Assembly (NCBI RefSeq): GCF_036417845.1
Contig: NC_089978.1
Coordinates: forward strand, 128,494,183 to 128,558,182
DNA length: 64,000 nt
Origin: Apteryx mantelli
Lineage: Eukaryota > Chordata > Aves > Apterygiformes > Apterygidae
Direction of reading: 5' to 3'
Each line of letters starts with the position of its first letter. Position 1 is the stretch's first letter. This document shows positions 1 through 14,357 of the stretch, in pieces. The translations under genes were made by a program, and so were the position numbers. The notes beneath the pieces were generated by a model. The model saw nothing but the letters and a program-made list of their open reading frames with translations. It did not search any database and was not told where the DNA came from.

Positions 1-2225
1 TTTTTATCCTGGCTCAGCTAATATATCAGCTCGTATCTGTCAAAGTAATATGTCAGGCATTACTCAGGTGTGCAAAGCAGGAATTTGTGATGTAGTTCAT
101 TACAGATCTTCAGGAATAGGAAGCCTCCTAACCTTGCTATTTTCTCTTGAGAAAGAGTGTGAGGGAAGAGACTGAGACAGGGATATAACTAAGGTTACTA
201 TGATATCATTGTACCTGACATGTCAGCACTCCTGAGCCCCAGACTGGTGCTGCTATTCTATCCACTGCCAGTACAAAATTTTCACTCTGGAGCAGATGAC
301 AGGTCAATAGTGCATAGTCTTTGCTTTAGTTCAGCTTAAATATTAGACTGACATTGCTGTTGGTGGGGGGAAGGGATGACAGTTTATTGCCTATTATAAT
401 TTTATTGGCTATGCAGAAATCATTCTGAGTTATACTGGCAAGAATATTTAACTTTTTAAAGTTGCTGCTATTGCCAAGAGCACAACAAAGTTAAAGAAAC
501 AACCTGGGCACAGTGTCTGGCCTCAGCCTTTAACAGCAGCTGGGTTCCAAAGGACAGGCTGACCCATGCATTGCACCCATGGTCTCTTCACAGAAGACAC
601 GCGCTGTCTTTCCAGCAATTTTCAAGCCTGCTCTTGCCTAAATATCTCATATGAGTCTTCTGTTCCGTTTGGCTTGTGCCAGTACATCTTCAGCAAGCAG
701 AGTCACTGTGCTTCCCTTCTGTGCTGTGACTCCCTGTGCTCCTGGCTGATTAGATCCTTGAAGCTAGAGAGCTTTTATCCCCTGCCTTTTTGCAGAGCTG
801 GGCTTCCTGTACCTTCTGGGCCCTGCCTTTCTTCACAGGGCTGATTTGTGGCTGATAAACCCCACAGCAGAGCTCAGATGGGGTAAAAGTGGAGGAGTCT
901 TTTCTTGTCTGTGTTTCACATCAAAGAGAGAATTCTTATTCTGAGCTAGTGGAAGAAACATATTCTTCATTTAGCACACAAAATGCTCAAATGTTGCTCT
1001 CTCCCCAGCCTTTCTGCAAAGTGCTAACAATATAAGTCTTTTTTAATTGCATTGTCAACGCTTTCTCTATTGAGAAGGTGCTCAGCCATTAGCAGGCCTG
1101 GAGTCCTGAACTCAAGTAGCAAGAGGCTTGCCAGATACTTGGAAAGAATCTGAAGAATGAGGTAGACACAGACTCCTTGTACTTTTTGCTCAGGCTTAGG
1201 AATTGGTACCAGTCCTGTTCTAGTGCCAGCCTTTTCTAGTGCCTGCTGTCTGTCTCTGGAAAATTTAGATTTCAGCATAATTGGAAACAAAAGCACATAG
1301 CTTGGGGGAGAGTAGTGAGCATTTAATGTATATCAGGTCTATTTGTCTATTGAATTTTTGCCTAAGTGAGAAGTTTTTTGAAAAGAACCCTATATTTTTT
1401 AAGTTGCTACTGCCACGTCTGTGAGATGAAAAATATTCCAGGTCTCATAGGATATCTTATGCTTCTATCCTTCACTCCTCGCTTCTAAAACGATGATTAA
1501 ATCACTTGCTTACCTCAGTGGTAGAGGGTGACTTGCTTAGGTAACAGATAATAACTTCAGATCTCGAAGGTTTTGGTCAGCAGAAAGTTATCTGTCTGAG
1601 GAAGTCCTGCACATTAAAATGATGTGGGTGGATTTCTGTGTAATCCTGTGAGATGGGCTGACCAAGTAATAATGAATGAGAGCCTGTAGCTGGACGTTTG
1701 TTATGTGCTAGGTAAAAGTATATGTGTTCACTTAAGACATGAAGCTTGGTGAATGAATGTTTTTGGTGGGGGAAAACTGAAGGCAATTTCTGGATCTCTC
1801 AAACTCTGGTATTTATTACTCTTGCAGTTTGTCTAGACAGCATCTAACCAATTCAGAGAAAACTATAAGTATCAAGCTGAACTTAGAATAAGCATAAAGC
1901 AAGTCTACTGCTTGAAATGCAAATATGGCTAGCACTCGGAGGAAGTAGCTAATGTAAAATATTTCCCTGAAAGTTCAATGTATTTCTCTAATAGTACCTG
2001 AAATCCAGACAAGGCCCACAGTTTTATGAGTGAGGACACTGAAGAATGGTTGATGGTAAACCCTTTGCCCAGAATACTCCTGGTCAATAACTTTTCTCAG
2101 AGAGGTGTAAATCTGAGTAGGTCTTAAACTAGTCTTGTGCACGGGCAATGACAGGGCTGCATGCTCTGTGTGAGTGAATGTGAACTTAAAGCTTGTTCTG
2201 CTGCAAAAAGTAGGATTTAAAATAG

Positions 2226-2385
2226 TTGAGTACCTTTCAACTACAGCAGGTTCACTTTCACTGTACAAACTTGATCTCCATGGTGATTAAAAATATATAC
2301 TCAAGCCAGTGTAGCTTTCTGCTCCTGAATTCATTGTGGCTTTCAGTAAGGCAGTTATGTTACCACAGAGAACTAGTAGCAACCC
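2226..2385. repeat. Diverged interspersed repeat, copy A
   Basis: About 160 bp that align by eye, in the same order and orientation, with copies near 6.2-6.36 kb and 14.2-14.36 kb. Shared landmarks in order are a GAGTACYTTYCA-like start, CACTGTANAAACT, CAGTGTNGNTTTTCTG, a GTGGCTTTCANTAAGGCAG-like block and an AGCAGCAAY end. Divergence looks high, so it is an old family. I could not name it. Confidence 0.5.
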
Positions 2386-5300
2386 CAATTTAGTCATGCA
2401 AGATGCTTATTCTGCTGCTTCTAATTTCTCAGTCCAAAGGGAAAAAGTTTTTTACTCGGTATGGTAGTATGTAGTATGGTTTAGACTCTTTAAAAAATGT
2501 ACTGCCTCCCTGGGCACACAGACAGAAACCTGTATTCCTAGGTGGTATCTCTAAGTAGCTTTCATGTATTTTTCCACAAAATACTTCATAAAACATGGAT
2601 GTGGCGGGGCAAAAGCCTCCTTTAACAAATGCCCCGAATTTGTGACTGCATCATGTTGCAGTTTGGCTCATGCCTGAGTTCTCCAGCCATACTGCTGAGG
2701 AGAGAGTGGCTCTGAGGGAACAGCACCAGAAATGATTGGCAGGGAGTATCAGGAGATTCAACATCAAACAACAGCAGGATTGTCTCAGCCTCTGCTACTT
2801 GCTCTATCTAGTCATCTAGGTGGTCATCCTCCTACTCGTAAGACAATGCTGGACAAAAAGAACAAAACAAAGAGGTCTTTATGCAACACTGCTCCATATT
2901 ATGGCTCCTGCAGAAATTCCCAACACTTGTTGCAACTTCGTGTGTCTCATTGATAAGTGTCAGGGTAAAAACGTGAAGAAACCTCTCTGCACTCTACCTT
3001 TTCCCCTGCTCATAGCATCTGCTGTTCCCAAAGAACAGTTTCATCCATCTACGTCCCAAAAGAACTAACAACTGTAGAACTTCTCCCTAGAATGGATCTT
3101 TACAATTTCTCTGTTCAGGAGAGGCTCACTTACTGACATATGAGAGGCCTCCCAGACACTGGGGGAGATACTAAATACTTAAGAAAATGCAGTCTTTTCT
3201 ACCTAGCACTAGACATAGGTAATTCCAGCGCTGAAGCTGAGCAGCTCTGTTCCCCATCAACTGTTAGCTCATCTCCATGTTGAAAAACTGATATTCCATT
3301 GGTTAGAAAATGGGGCAAACCAGAAGCAGTCGCCACTGGTAATGGTGTTGACACAGTTAGAGCAGACAAAGCAGAGAGGCGAGTGCCTGCCTTTCTGCTT
3401 TAGTCATTGGCTCTGCTGTCTTTAGCCCATTTTCCAGGCAAAGGGTCTGCAGCTGGATTACCTTTCTGTAAATGGAAACCAAGGGTCCCCAGGACAACTG
3501 CTGACCCACATGGGACAGCCAGAGGTTAGGCTTGGTTTTCCTAGTGCTTCACCCTTGTGATCTCACTGGTCTTTCAGCGACACATGAAGTACAAAACCCC
3601 CAAACTTTTCAGGTGGGTTTCTAAACCGAGCCCTTTCTACTATGTGGCATAGGGCATGGAGATTAAAGTAAGAATGCTTGTTTACTACTCTTCGTTAGTT
3701 TCCTTGCTTCTCTTCAGCCGTCTTTGGGATTTGGGTTGCTGGTTGTGATTTTCTTCTTTAGCTCTTTTCTCTTCTGCTGGACTTTTCCTCTGAAGCCCAC
3801 TCCCTGTGCTTTTCTGTCACAGAAAATCTAGCAATTGAAAATGCTAAATATCCCTGATTTAGGAAATATGACTATTTTTCTACTCTATCCACATTTGCAA
3901 AGGGCTGTGTTATTCTGTCACTCCATTTCCCCTTTCTTAAACTAGTCAGGCTGAGCCCTTTGCTATTTTATTTTGTTCCTACTTATAGGATTAGAATTGT
4001 TCTGAACTTGAATGCATACAGGTACGTATCTCTGCTCTTAGAAATCCTTCTGTTCAGAATGATATACTTGCTCTTGCAAAGACTTCTAGGGCCTGCATTT
4101 ACAGTCACGTTCCTGTGAATAAAGTAGATGTGATCTTGCAGCAGTACTGGGCTGTACCTGTGCTTTCATTTCTGCAACTCATGCATATTCAGTGGGGAAG
4201 AAGATTCAGTGAATAATGCAGTGCAAGTATGAATTGTACCTTTACAAAGTCTTGTCTCTTGGTCAGTTTTGGCCAGGTTTTTATGGGGCTCAGCACAGCA
4301 TATCACTAACAGAAAGGCAAATGCTGCCAAATGTTAATTCCTTGATCTAAAATGTCACTGCTACAGCTCTTCAAACAAAAGGTTGTCCACATTTTCTGGT
4401 ATGAGCAAAACATTCTTGTGAATTATTGATCTAACCTGAAATATAAAGGAAAAAAAAATCAAATATCAGGATGAGGCAGACATCTACCACAGATAATTCT
4501 AGCACAAACTCTTAACATTTGGCAATAATATAAATGCCAGAACAGATCCTTATAAGAGGAACCATCACATGTGCTTAAGAGCTGACCTTACCACTCCCAC
4601 TTACAAGCATCCACCTGTAGTACTGCACAGTGCTTGCATAAAGCCTGCTTGTAAAAAACATACTATAGTTTGGTCAAAGTAAAAGGCTTTTCCTCCTACT
4701 CTCGTTTCAGGGGTTTCATTTTTAGATAAAGGCTTTTTTGTCTCTCTTTTTATCTAATCCTTTTCCAGAGTGAGAAATCTCACTTAGAAGGCCCTTAAGT
4801 CACTCCTATGACTTCCATCAGTCATATCACATGAAAGAAAAGGGTCTAGGGAGTAAGGCAGCACACAGTCTGTAGGACAAACCTGAAATCAGCTTTGTTT
4901 CAGATTTCAGACTTCCTGATTTCTGTTGGTTAGGTGATCGTGCACAATTTCCTAACTATAAGCACATACATATTCAAAGAGCTATTATGTGAGTAAACAC
5001 CGGAGATTAAGAGCTGCTTACATATCAAGGTATTGTCAACTTGAGATAGGTAGAACAGTGGTCACTGGGGAGCTCACATGCTGAGAAGCGGTGGGTGGAT
5101 TTTTCATACTCCTCTGGACAGATTCACTGAGCAAAATAAAGAACCTGTGGTCGCAGATTTGCTGTCTTGCAAATAAGAGCATGCGTGGCAGAGGAAGACT
5201 TGAAACCTACTCATCTCAATTTGTTTTGGTAATGGAAAGTTAGAAGCAGTGTCTGGTTTTCTCACAAGAAGGTCCTCCTACTTCTTGCTCCCTTTGTACA

Positions 5301-6200
5301 ATTAGTATAAATAAGAAACATCCAGAAACAAAACAAAAAAAAAACAAAAGGCAAAAAACAAAGGCAAAGAAAATCAAGCCTTTAATAATGTGATTTTAAT
5401 ATATGAAAGTTAAGCAGTCGGAAAAAGTAAGGAAGGACCAGAACATTGTATAACATACATGCATTATTTTACAGTCTGTAATTACTGAGAAAGTGACAGT
5501 GTATGCATACCACATGGAAAGGCTGTCCAGAAAGAATTAATGAGGGGCTTCATTATTTTGCCCAGCTGTGGCTGGGCAGTTGCTTGACTGTACTGCAGCT
5601 GAGGCAAACTGGGTGCAAGAGAAAAGAAACCATGGGGGAAACAGTCCTGAGAGGGCAAGAAGTCTTGGTGATAAATTAGTAGGGTTGGGTTTTATTTGCT
5701 TGACACAGTGAAACTCTGCTGGAACTCTGAGTAGTGTCTTTTTCTGGTGTGGATTCTGCTATCTTTCCTCCTCCAAGGAGGGTCAAGAAAGAGTTATCTG
5801 CAAATTATGGAGAAACTCTGGTTTGCCTGGGATTCTGTAGTATCCAGGGTGTGATGCTGAGCCTTGTTGCACTGAGAGGCATGAGACCTGAGGCCAGGTA
5901 TGTAGAAAGGAGTTATTAAAATAGATGCTGGCTATTCTTCTTCTCTTGTGCTCTGGCTAGATACCCAGCTTAATGCAAAAAGGTCACTGATTCAGTCTGA
6001 GCCTGGCAAGCACTGATGGGTAGTGACCAGGGTAACTTTTCTGCAGTGCTTGTGAAACTATGACCGAGCCTAGCAATGGTACCTGACTGTAGTGTTTCTT
6101 TGCCCATTTGATGCTTGCTGTCATAAAGCCGAATGTACTGTAAGCATGCTTGGTGACGTATGTGCTGATATGTGTGTGCAAAGCTCAACTAATTTAAATC

Positions 6201-6362
6201 AGCTGAGCACTTGCCATTGCAATAGGTTTGTCTCACTGTAGAAACTCACTCACCAGTGCGAGTACACGTGTGAGCCTGGGCAGTGTGGTTTTCTGTGCCT
6301 AGAACTCTTGTGGCTTTCAATAATACAGTTTGTTTGCCATGAAGGAATAACAGCAACCATAA
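6201..6362. repeat. Diverged interspersed repeat, copy B
   Basis: Second copy of the old repeat. It shares with copy A the block TTGTGGCTTTCANTAA and the CAGTGTGG-TTTTCTG motif, and with both other copies the CACTGTAGAAACTC-like motif. It is in the same orientation as the other two copies. Confidence 0.5.
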
Positions 6363-9300
6363 AAGAGCTGTTAGAAATTAAGTCCTTCTCACACCTATGG
6401 TTTACTTACAAGTCATCCCTGCCCTGTAAGAATGAAATGATTTGGTGACTCAACTAACTGTGCACAAATATGCTCACACAGAAATCTATGCTTATGGTCA
6501 GTCTTGAGTTGTACAAGTTTAAGGGGATCTTTACTGGTGCTAAACACAGCAAGCTTTTGTGGAGACTAAGAGATTTATGGGATATAGAACTTTTCTTCCC
6601 CTAACCACCACTTTCAGCTCAACCTATCTCAGAAACTGAGCCGTTTTATAGAAAAGCTTTCTGTTGGGGTAAATGGGAGTAAATCTGTTTGCCCCAAAGG
6701 AAAGCAGACGTTATAAAACATTTAATCCAGAAACTCTGAAAATCCCTTTATGAATAAGATGGTGCCTCTCTTCCCCAATCTTTTAGGGGACAAAAGTTCT
6801 CCTCCCACAAACTGTCATCAAGGCTGGGCACTAATTTACTTCCTTGGCTATGTTGAAAAGCTCCTGTTTGAAAACGAGTTCTTTTGACAAATAAAAAGAA
6901 ATGCTAGATATTAAAGGAGTCTTCCATCTGGAAGGTATATTATTCATTAATGGCTGGAGGGCAAAGCCAGAAAATTCAAACAGGAAAGCAGGTATGCATT
7001 TATTTTATCTTTAGATCTACCTCAAGGCTAAAACTAGCTCTAGTGCCAGTGTTTTCTAGCAGTCCCATTTTGGCAGTGGGGACTGTACCCACAGAGTCCC
7101 TCTGAAGAGGACCAACAGGCTTTTAAAGGATGCTTGGTCTCTTTTGTTGTGAAGGAAAATGTCTATTATTCCTATTCCAGAAGGATCTGTGGGAAAATCC
7201 CTACTTTTATATTAGGAAAATCTTTCTAAAAGACGTGCTAACAAAGAATTGCAGTTTAAATGCATTGGGACAGGGGAAAATTACTTGCCTTCTAGAATAT
7301 AAGCTGCTGTTTCTTTTTTTTTTTTTTCCTGCAATGAAAAAAGTGAGGAAAGACTTGGGTTCGTCTTTGAAGAAGAAGAAACAAAAGCAAAGATCTGATT
7401 TCCATATAATTCCAAAATCTGAGAGTTTATTTTAATTTCAAATGCCTCAAGTGTCAGCGGCTATATTGTCCTTCACATCAAAATTGGGAATGACTATAAA
7501 CATAAAGCAGTAATTCACCAGCATAACTCCAAACATTGTGATAGCACAATGAGAGTTTACCTTGCTGCTATGTCCTAAACAGAAATGCACAGTAATTAAG
7601 CATTTGGGTGAACAAGGAGGAAGGAGTGTGCTGTCTTTTCTTCACCTCCAGCCCTTTGGCTGAAGGAACAGTGTGCAAGCAACTCAAACCAAACTGTGGA
7701 GCTTGCCTCCAAAGTCTCATCCTCAGGTTATTACTCTCATTCAAATGTGGAGTGAAAATGCTATTTTTTCATACATTCCTGGTTGAATGCATTTCTTGAT
7801 ATAACTGCAGATATTTTTTATCTAATTATTCACGTCTTGGTGCATGAGACCACATAGACTTGCTAATGTTCTTTCTGACGCATCTGTTCTGTGTAAGCCC
7901 AAGGTAACTGTTTTAAAAATACACTATCAGCTCTTTAATCTCCATCTTGTGTGTCAAACGAGTAATAACACTTACCTTTTAGGGTGGAATGAGATTTTTC
8001 ACTGAGCCAAAAGAGCACTTGATTCATTGTGGGGGGTTTTCTGTGCATTCTTTTTTGTTGTTGTTAGATTTCAGTGAAGACTTTAAAGCTTTTTAGCTGC
8101 TGAATCTAAATGTTTAATTCTGAGGCTTTTTTGGATGAAGCAAATGGAGGCATTCTGAAATTCAACATTCATCATAAATATATTCCCAGCTCTGCCTTTG
8201 GTGCAGGATTCTTCTCTGGTCTTGTCTGCACTTGGACTTTCAGTTTGAATTCTGAATGAGTTTGAAGTGGGTGAATATCTGCTTGTTTGGTGCCCTGAGC
8301 TTTTGCGTGAGGGACAGCACTGCAGCATGATGTACCCACACAGCTGTGGAAACCACAGTGCACACAAAGCCTGTTTTGGCCAGTCTTGAACAACCTAACT
8401 CGTAAGCATGTGGGTTTTGTTGTGGGGGGATTTATTGCATTTTTGTTAAGCAGTGGTGGTGACAAGTAGTGTTTTAAGTGCTTTAAGGTAACAAGGTACT
8501 TTTCTGGATCTTTGTGGGTAGTTGCTCCCAAGGGCGAGGGGGAATTATGGCAGAAGGAATACTTATGGTTATCTGAAAATCTGTGAGAGCCAAGGGTGGT
8601 TGGCATCCTCAGACAATCAAAGGCAAAAGGCAACTCTTTTGTGGTGAACCAGAGAAGCCTATGGAGATGAGCCATAAAGGCATTTCTTACATGTGTTCTC
8701 CTTCCTAAATACTCTATTTAGTGCTTTCAGGGAACTGTTCTTATTCTGAATACGTGGAATGCTACTGTGCATCCTATTGCTAGTGCTACCAAAAGTTCCT
8801 AGGTGGAATTTCTTCTTTCGCCCTTGCCAGTAAAGCACAATGCTTAGATTCAGGCTTCTCTACACGCACAGTGTAAGGTAGAATTGCTCATATTGGTGGT
8901 ATCTAGTACTCTTATACTATGTATCACTTCAAGAGACAAAGAAAATTGTCCGTTTTCACAATCTGCTGTTGTTAGCTTTTCTGCGCTTTTTTTAACTCAG
9001 GCCCAGATAGGCTCACTAACCTTGTCTTATCTTCCTCTTCAGGGCCACTCAGGTGTGCGCACACTGTGCAGCTGAAGTCTGCCATCGAAAAGCTTTGTGG
9101 GTCCTGCTCCAAACTCCCAGAGCTCGGGAACAGCTTATTTTCTCATGGTCTGAGCGATTCTTCAGCTGTCATATGCTCACTCCCTAGTTTGATTTACCAA
9201 CAGGGAAGCACGGATGTATGTAGCTTGGGGCACCTCCTCGTTAATGGGACTATAACTTTCAGAGCAAGATGTGGAGAGCTGTGAGGAAATAGTTGACCAA

Positions 9301-12300
9301 AAAAACTGTAACTGGAAAGCCAGCTGGTGGATGAAATGCAGATATCCTTTTTATGCATGTGGAAGTGCCTTTTTCACCTTCAGGCTGGTACAGCCATTGC
9401 CTCCAGCGAAGCATACTGAAACCTTAATGTGGGGACTAAACTGATTATGGCTGAGGTAAATCATGCTCTGTATCAGGGCAGGATTAAAGATGACTGAACA
9501 GTACCCAAACTACTAGACTGGGTTTCAAGGGTGTGCCCCTTGCGTGTTTTGGATAGGTGGGAGCTGAAGCTTCTGTGTGTCTCTTGAAGCTTTGAGTGCA
9601 AAGTGCAGCCTCACTTTGAATAGAGCCTTCTGCTTTGGTTGTTTTCACTTAACGATGTGTAGAAATGAAGTCTGTGGTTTGGTTTAGGGGGCAGTAGCAT
9701 GACAGAGAAGGGTTAAGTATTTCAGAGAATAAAAGGTCAGAGTGGACTATTTGTAGTGATCTGGAAAAGAAGACCATTACAATGTGTGTTTGTCTTTTGT
9801 TTTTATAACTAATGTAGTGCAGTTCCATATATAGAATTTTGTTCAGGTTTGCTTGTGAACAGAAGAGCTTTTTAGGTTGTTGAATTTGTTGTGACAAGTG
9901 TCAGGGAACAGCAAGAGTGAGCTGCTCCACAAGGCTAGGCAAGCCAGAAGCTGAGGGTGACGGCAAGGCTGGCAGTGGCTGTGCCCTCACCAAAAAGGGG
10001 CACAATCCCACTGTGCTCAAACAAGAAAGGCAGAGCAGGTTCAGTGATAGTAACCAGGGTCAGCCAAGTGTCCAGTGACTGCTGGACAAGTCCTCAGTGA
10101 TGAGGCAGGTTTGAGGTGAAATCAGGAAATCAAGTTAGCAAAGAAGGGTATGGGTCAGCAAGTACAAGGCTGGGCACAGGCATACCTACGGCATAGCTCA
10201 GGCAAGGACCCAAGGCAAGGGCTTGTGTTTAAATGCAGCTCCCAAGCCATCTGGGGTGGAAGCCCCAGGCTTCTTGCAGCTCTTTCTCACCACTTAGCTA
10301 TTTTTGTAGGAGTATGTCCCACAGTTATCCAGCTGTACCATATCAGAGCTGGCCTTGGGCATAGGCAGCCAAATATTCCAGTGGAGAGAGAGATTGCAGA
10401 GCCTGGTGCACTCAGGGCCTTGACACCCAGTGTTATGGTTCAGACAGATATTGGTGGCATTGAAAAGCAGCATGTGAAGTGAATAAATGTGATTTTTTAC
10501 AGTACAAATCATTTGTCTTCACTGTGGGACACTGCTACATTTTCTGATCCCTAGGCGATTAGCTGGACCCCACTGGACCTTCAGTGTTGAGAGGGGGCCT
10601 GCTGGGAGACCCTCTCTCATGGCTGGCCAGATCATGACCTGTACACTGGTTTCATCCAATCCTTCTGGACTTCTTTCAGCTTTGGTATGCCTTGCGAATG
10701 GACCTTGGTGGCTGTGCCTTGGCCTGGGCCTCGCTGGGCCTGCGGTCCCTCAGGGAGAGAGGCCCAGAGCAGCCACATGGATCTGCAGTCTGCTCCAAAA
10801 TGACCTCCTGTCCTCAGCCTTACATGTTGTGAAGAAGCACAGTTTGGTGTACAGTCTCTGAGCAGGTTCAGTTGTAAGCTTCTCATCAAAAGATTTCTCA
10901 TTAAAAAAAAAAAAAAATCTGCCCAAATTATTTTGAAGAGAGCCTGAATCCAGAGAAAATATCTGTCTGCATCAAATGCCAAAAAGCCCCAAACAAGTAA
11001 CTGGCAAGTCTCAATATGTACCTGCAAACCTCTAGGTTGGGGTTTGCCAGTTTCCTAAAAAAACCTTAACATTTCCTTAGGTGCTCTCTGCCACCTTCCC
11101 CTGCCCTGCCAAATAAAAACGCCATCCTTCACTTCTTCCTCCCTCTCTTTCTGTCCACAGCTCTCTGCTGTGAGTTTGCCCTGTGACCTCATGCCAAGGA
11201 AATCTGGGGAGCAGCCATCTGCCTCGTCCCTTTTTCTGAACAACCTTCCAGTTCTTGGGGAATGCAGGCTAATGCATTGGTATTATAGCTCCTGCGGTGT
11301 ATTTTCTGCCTTGATTTTTTTTTTTCCATGCAGCTGCTGATCAGTGCTCTGTTCCTGATGTGAATGTGCTATCTAACCATGGATACAACAAAATAAAGAA
11401 ACAACAGGTGCATGTTCCCACGGCCTCTAGCTTCAATAGCTGCTAAAGGGTAGTCTGACTTGTCCCTTGCTCCAACAGCAAGGAGCATGAAGGCTCATGC
11501 AGTCCTAGAAAAACGCATGCCAACAAAACTTGTTTTTGCTTCTCAAGTGGATCTCTTGCTCAGCTGAGTAGGAGCAACTTGTCGCTGTGTTCTCATCAGC
11601 CAGCAGCAGCACTACTTGCTGTGCCAGTTCAGCCTGGCCTGTGTGCTCCGGAATGATTAGCTGCTGGGAGCTGGAGAGCCATCTTCACAGCACTGAGTTT
11701 CCTGTGCTGAGAGTCTAGGAAAGCACTGTGGAAATAGATACAAGAACTATTACTTTGTTTGTCACTTCTCGCACAGCTGGCTGAAGATAAGTTTTACATT
11801 AGATGTTAGACAGAGAACAGGAGGAAATGCGTTCTTCCTCTAGTACTGACAGGCTATTATCACAGTGGTCCCTGTCTTTCCCCAAGCAGCTAATAACCTG
11901 AGACCCTTTCCTTAAAGGGTAGTTTTCTGCCAAGGCCTAAACGTGTCCTGGGACAGAAATTAACAGAGGCTTTAAACCTGTTTTTGGAGAAAGTTGCTGT
12001 GCCAGCATGGGGGAGATTACAAACAGCAAGGTAAAGAAAGTATCTGTTGTTTATTTGCCTTTAGGCACAAAAAGATCCCTTAAAATTGGGTAACTGTGTC
12101 TTTCCCTGCAACCTGCACTGGAGTTTCTCTCCCACCATAGAGAGATACTGCCTTTAGCTGGGATGCATCTGCACTCTCGCACTGGAGCATCATCAGCGTT
12201 TAAGCAAGAGTAAGCAGACACTGCTGTTTAAGCAAAGATGTCCTAGGCTGCCCTGCCCTGGCCATTCCTTTCCTCCCCTGCCCTATGACAATCTTGTGGT

Positions 12301-12630
12301 AAATCAGACTGTGAAGCAGATTTGTTTCAGCCTCCTGTGTTCCCTAACTCCATTCAGATAGCAGCCACGCAAACTTGTGCAAATTTGAGGAATGGGACAG
12401 CGTGGAGATGGAATAACCTGCTGGCAGTAGGGTAGGTAGTGGGAACTTTGGTACCAGTTTCTTATGGCACAAAACACCCAAGGAGCAACAGCATTTTGTT
12501 ATGTTTCCTGTTGATACAACAAAATGTAGACTGAGAGAGTGCAGGCTGGGATGTCTCTTGCTTTTAACTCTAGCTCCTGCACTACCTTTATCCCTCCCTT
12601 GACCTGAAATGAGGACTTGTGCTAACAACA

Positions 12631-12642
12631 CCCCCCCCCCCC
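12631..12642 (+). repeat. Poly(C) run of 12
   Basis: Uninterrupted C12 directly seen. Such a tract is length-unstable and may be a sequencing artefact point. Confidence 0.9.
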
Positions 12643-13407
12643 GAATACCCAGCAGGACAGGCCTATTTTTCCAAATGCTCTGCCTGTTTGGTCACTCTAG
12701 CACATAGAAGCAATGAGATGCACACTCTTCATGAGGGTTTCTAAAGCAATCCAGTCATCTTCTACCTGGAACAGGTAGATTTAGGGAAACAATAAATGTG
12801 CCCTTTTCTGCCTATTTGTCCATGTGTTTATACATATGAAATGAGAAGTCATCCTGAGAAACAGGTTCTCATGTTTGTTTTTTCTTGCTCTTCCTACTCT
12901 TACAGATTGTACCACATAGAAAAAAAGCAAGAAACTCCACAGGTTGGTGTGCTAGTGGTCAGTGGGTTGACTCTGGTTTGTATACTTGTACCAAGCTTCA
13001 GAAATACTGTGTGGCAGTGGGAGCACCTTTCAGTCTCTCAGTGTGTCCGTTCACCATATTCAAACAGCAATAATAGGGAAGTGAGGAGAAATGCACCAGG
13101 GACTTACAATATTGAAATATCAGTAACACTGAAGAGATGCTGCCACTGGAGAGCGCTCTCTGAGGTAATTCGGCAAGTGAACAGGATGTTCACTTTTTCT
13201 TTTAAAACAGAAGAGCTCTGTGTGATCTTTTGGGGGCAGGCTCGCCAAGCTGAAAAAAACCCAAGATTTTGTGGTCAGTCCACCATCTCTCAGTTTGTGT
13301 GCATGCTGCAGAAGGACTGAAACTTAAAGGAGCCAGTTCTTTTGGTGGGGGAGTAGGAGAGAAAAGTTAGGGTGGTCTTTGAATTTATTAGAATTTTTTT
13401 CCCCTAC

Positions 13408-13426
13408 TTTTTTTTGGGGGGGGGGG
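13408..13426 (+). repeat. T8G11 tract
   Basis: Eight T followed at once by eleven G. A similar but longer T12G11 junction occurs at 29412-29434. No gene overlaps it. Confidence 0.9.
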
Positions 13427-14206
13427 ATGGGGAGGAACAGTAATTTAAAACCAGTATATTCATTAACAATAATAAAACAGAAAAAGGTAAGCAATCTTTC
13501 CTGCCAAAGCTCTTTATGTGAGGGACACACCAATGAGAAGATGGGGTGCCTAGTGAGAGAAAGGAAGAAACATTCTTAGTTCCTCCAGTAGTTGCCCATA
13601 CTAGGCTGAAACGCTGTAGAAATCTTAGGTTGCTTAATTCTCCCTCCTGCAGAGGATTAGTGATGGCTTTAAGAGTAAATACAGCAAGGAATAGGGGGCA
13701 AGTCTGGTTTCATGACCCTGCAGAGTCTAGTAAATGAATATGAGCTCTCTTAGCCCTGAAGGGGCTGAGACCCTGAGCCTTTTTCACAGAAACTGCTACA
13801 AAGGGTGCTAGTTGTTTTTCTTTCTGGCTGGAGACCTGGCCAATCTAGAAAATGGGAAATCACAAATTGCAAGTTAAGCATAGTATAAACATAGGAAGCA
13901 CAATAAGACTATGATTCAGATATAGCATACCGCTGGCACAGGTGAGCTATTGCTAACCTAGGGCATGTCTTTGTTGGTACCTCTGAAATTTTGACCTGGC
14001 CTAGAGTTTATGGAGTGAATAAAGGAAGATGGGTCTGCTCTGTGTACTCCCCTTGTCTGTAATGCACTTAGCAAGAGCTAAACAGACTTACAGCTTTGCA
14101 ATGGTCTAATGTAAAATAAGACTGTTGTAGGAGATGAAGTGTGTTTGTGGTAGGTCTGTATGTGTACACATTCAAAACTTGCTTAGTTGCTGCAGAGATG
14201 GGATTT

Positions 14207-14357
14207 AGGTGAGTACTACTTCCATGCAGTCGGTGGATGTGCACTGTGAAAACTCACCAGGATAACTACAAATATCAGCTAAAGTCAGTGTGTTTTTCTG
14301 TTTAGTGGCCTTTTGATAAGGCAGGTAAGGTACCACAAAGAATCAGCAGCAATTCGA
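14207..14357. repeat. Diverged interspersed repeat, copy C
   Basis: Third copy of the old repeat, with GAGTACTACTTCCATGCAG at its start, CACTGTGAAAACTCACC, CAGTGTGTTTTTCTG, GATAAGGCAGGTAAGGTACC and AATCAGCAGCAATT in the same order as the other copies. Confidence 0.5.

Noticed and set aside
8172-8675. 167-codon minus-strand open frame in the 5' intergenic region
   Set aside because: No domain, signal or splice support, and the residue make-up looks random.
12796-13320. 174-codon plus-strand open frame
   Set aside because: No recognisable family. Random-looking composition and no nearby exons.
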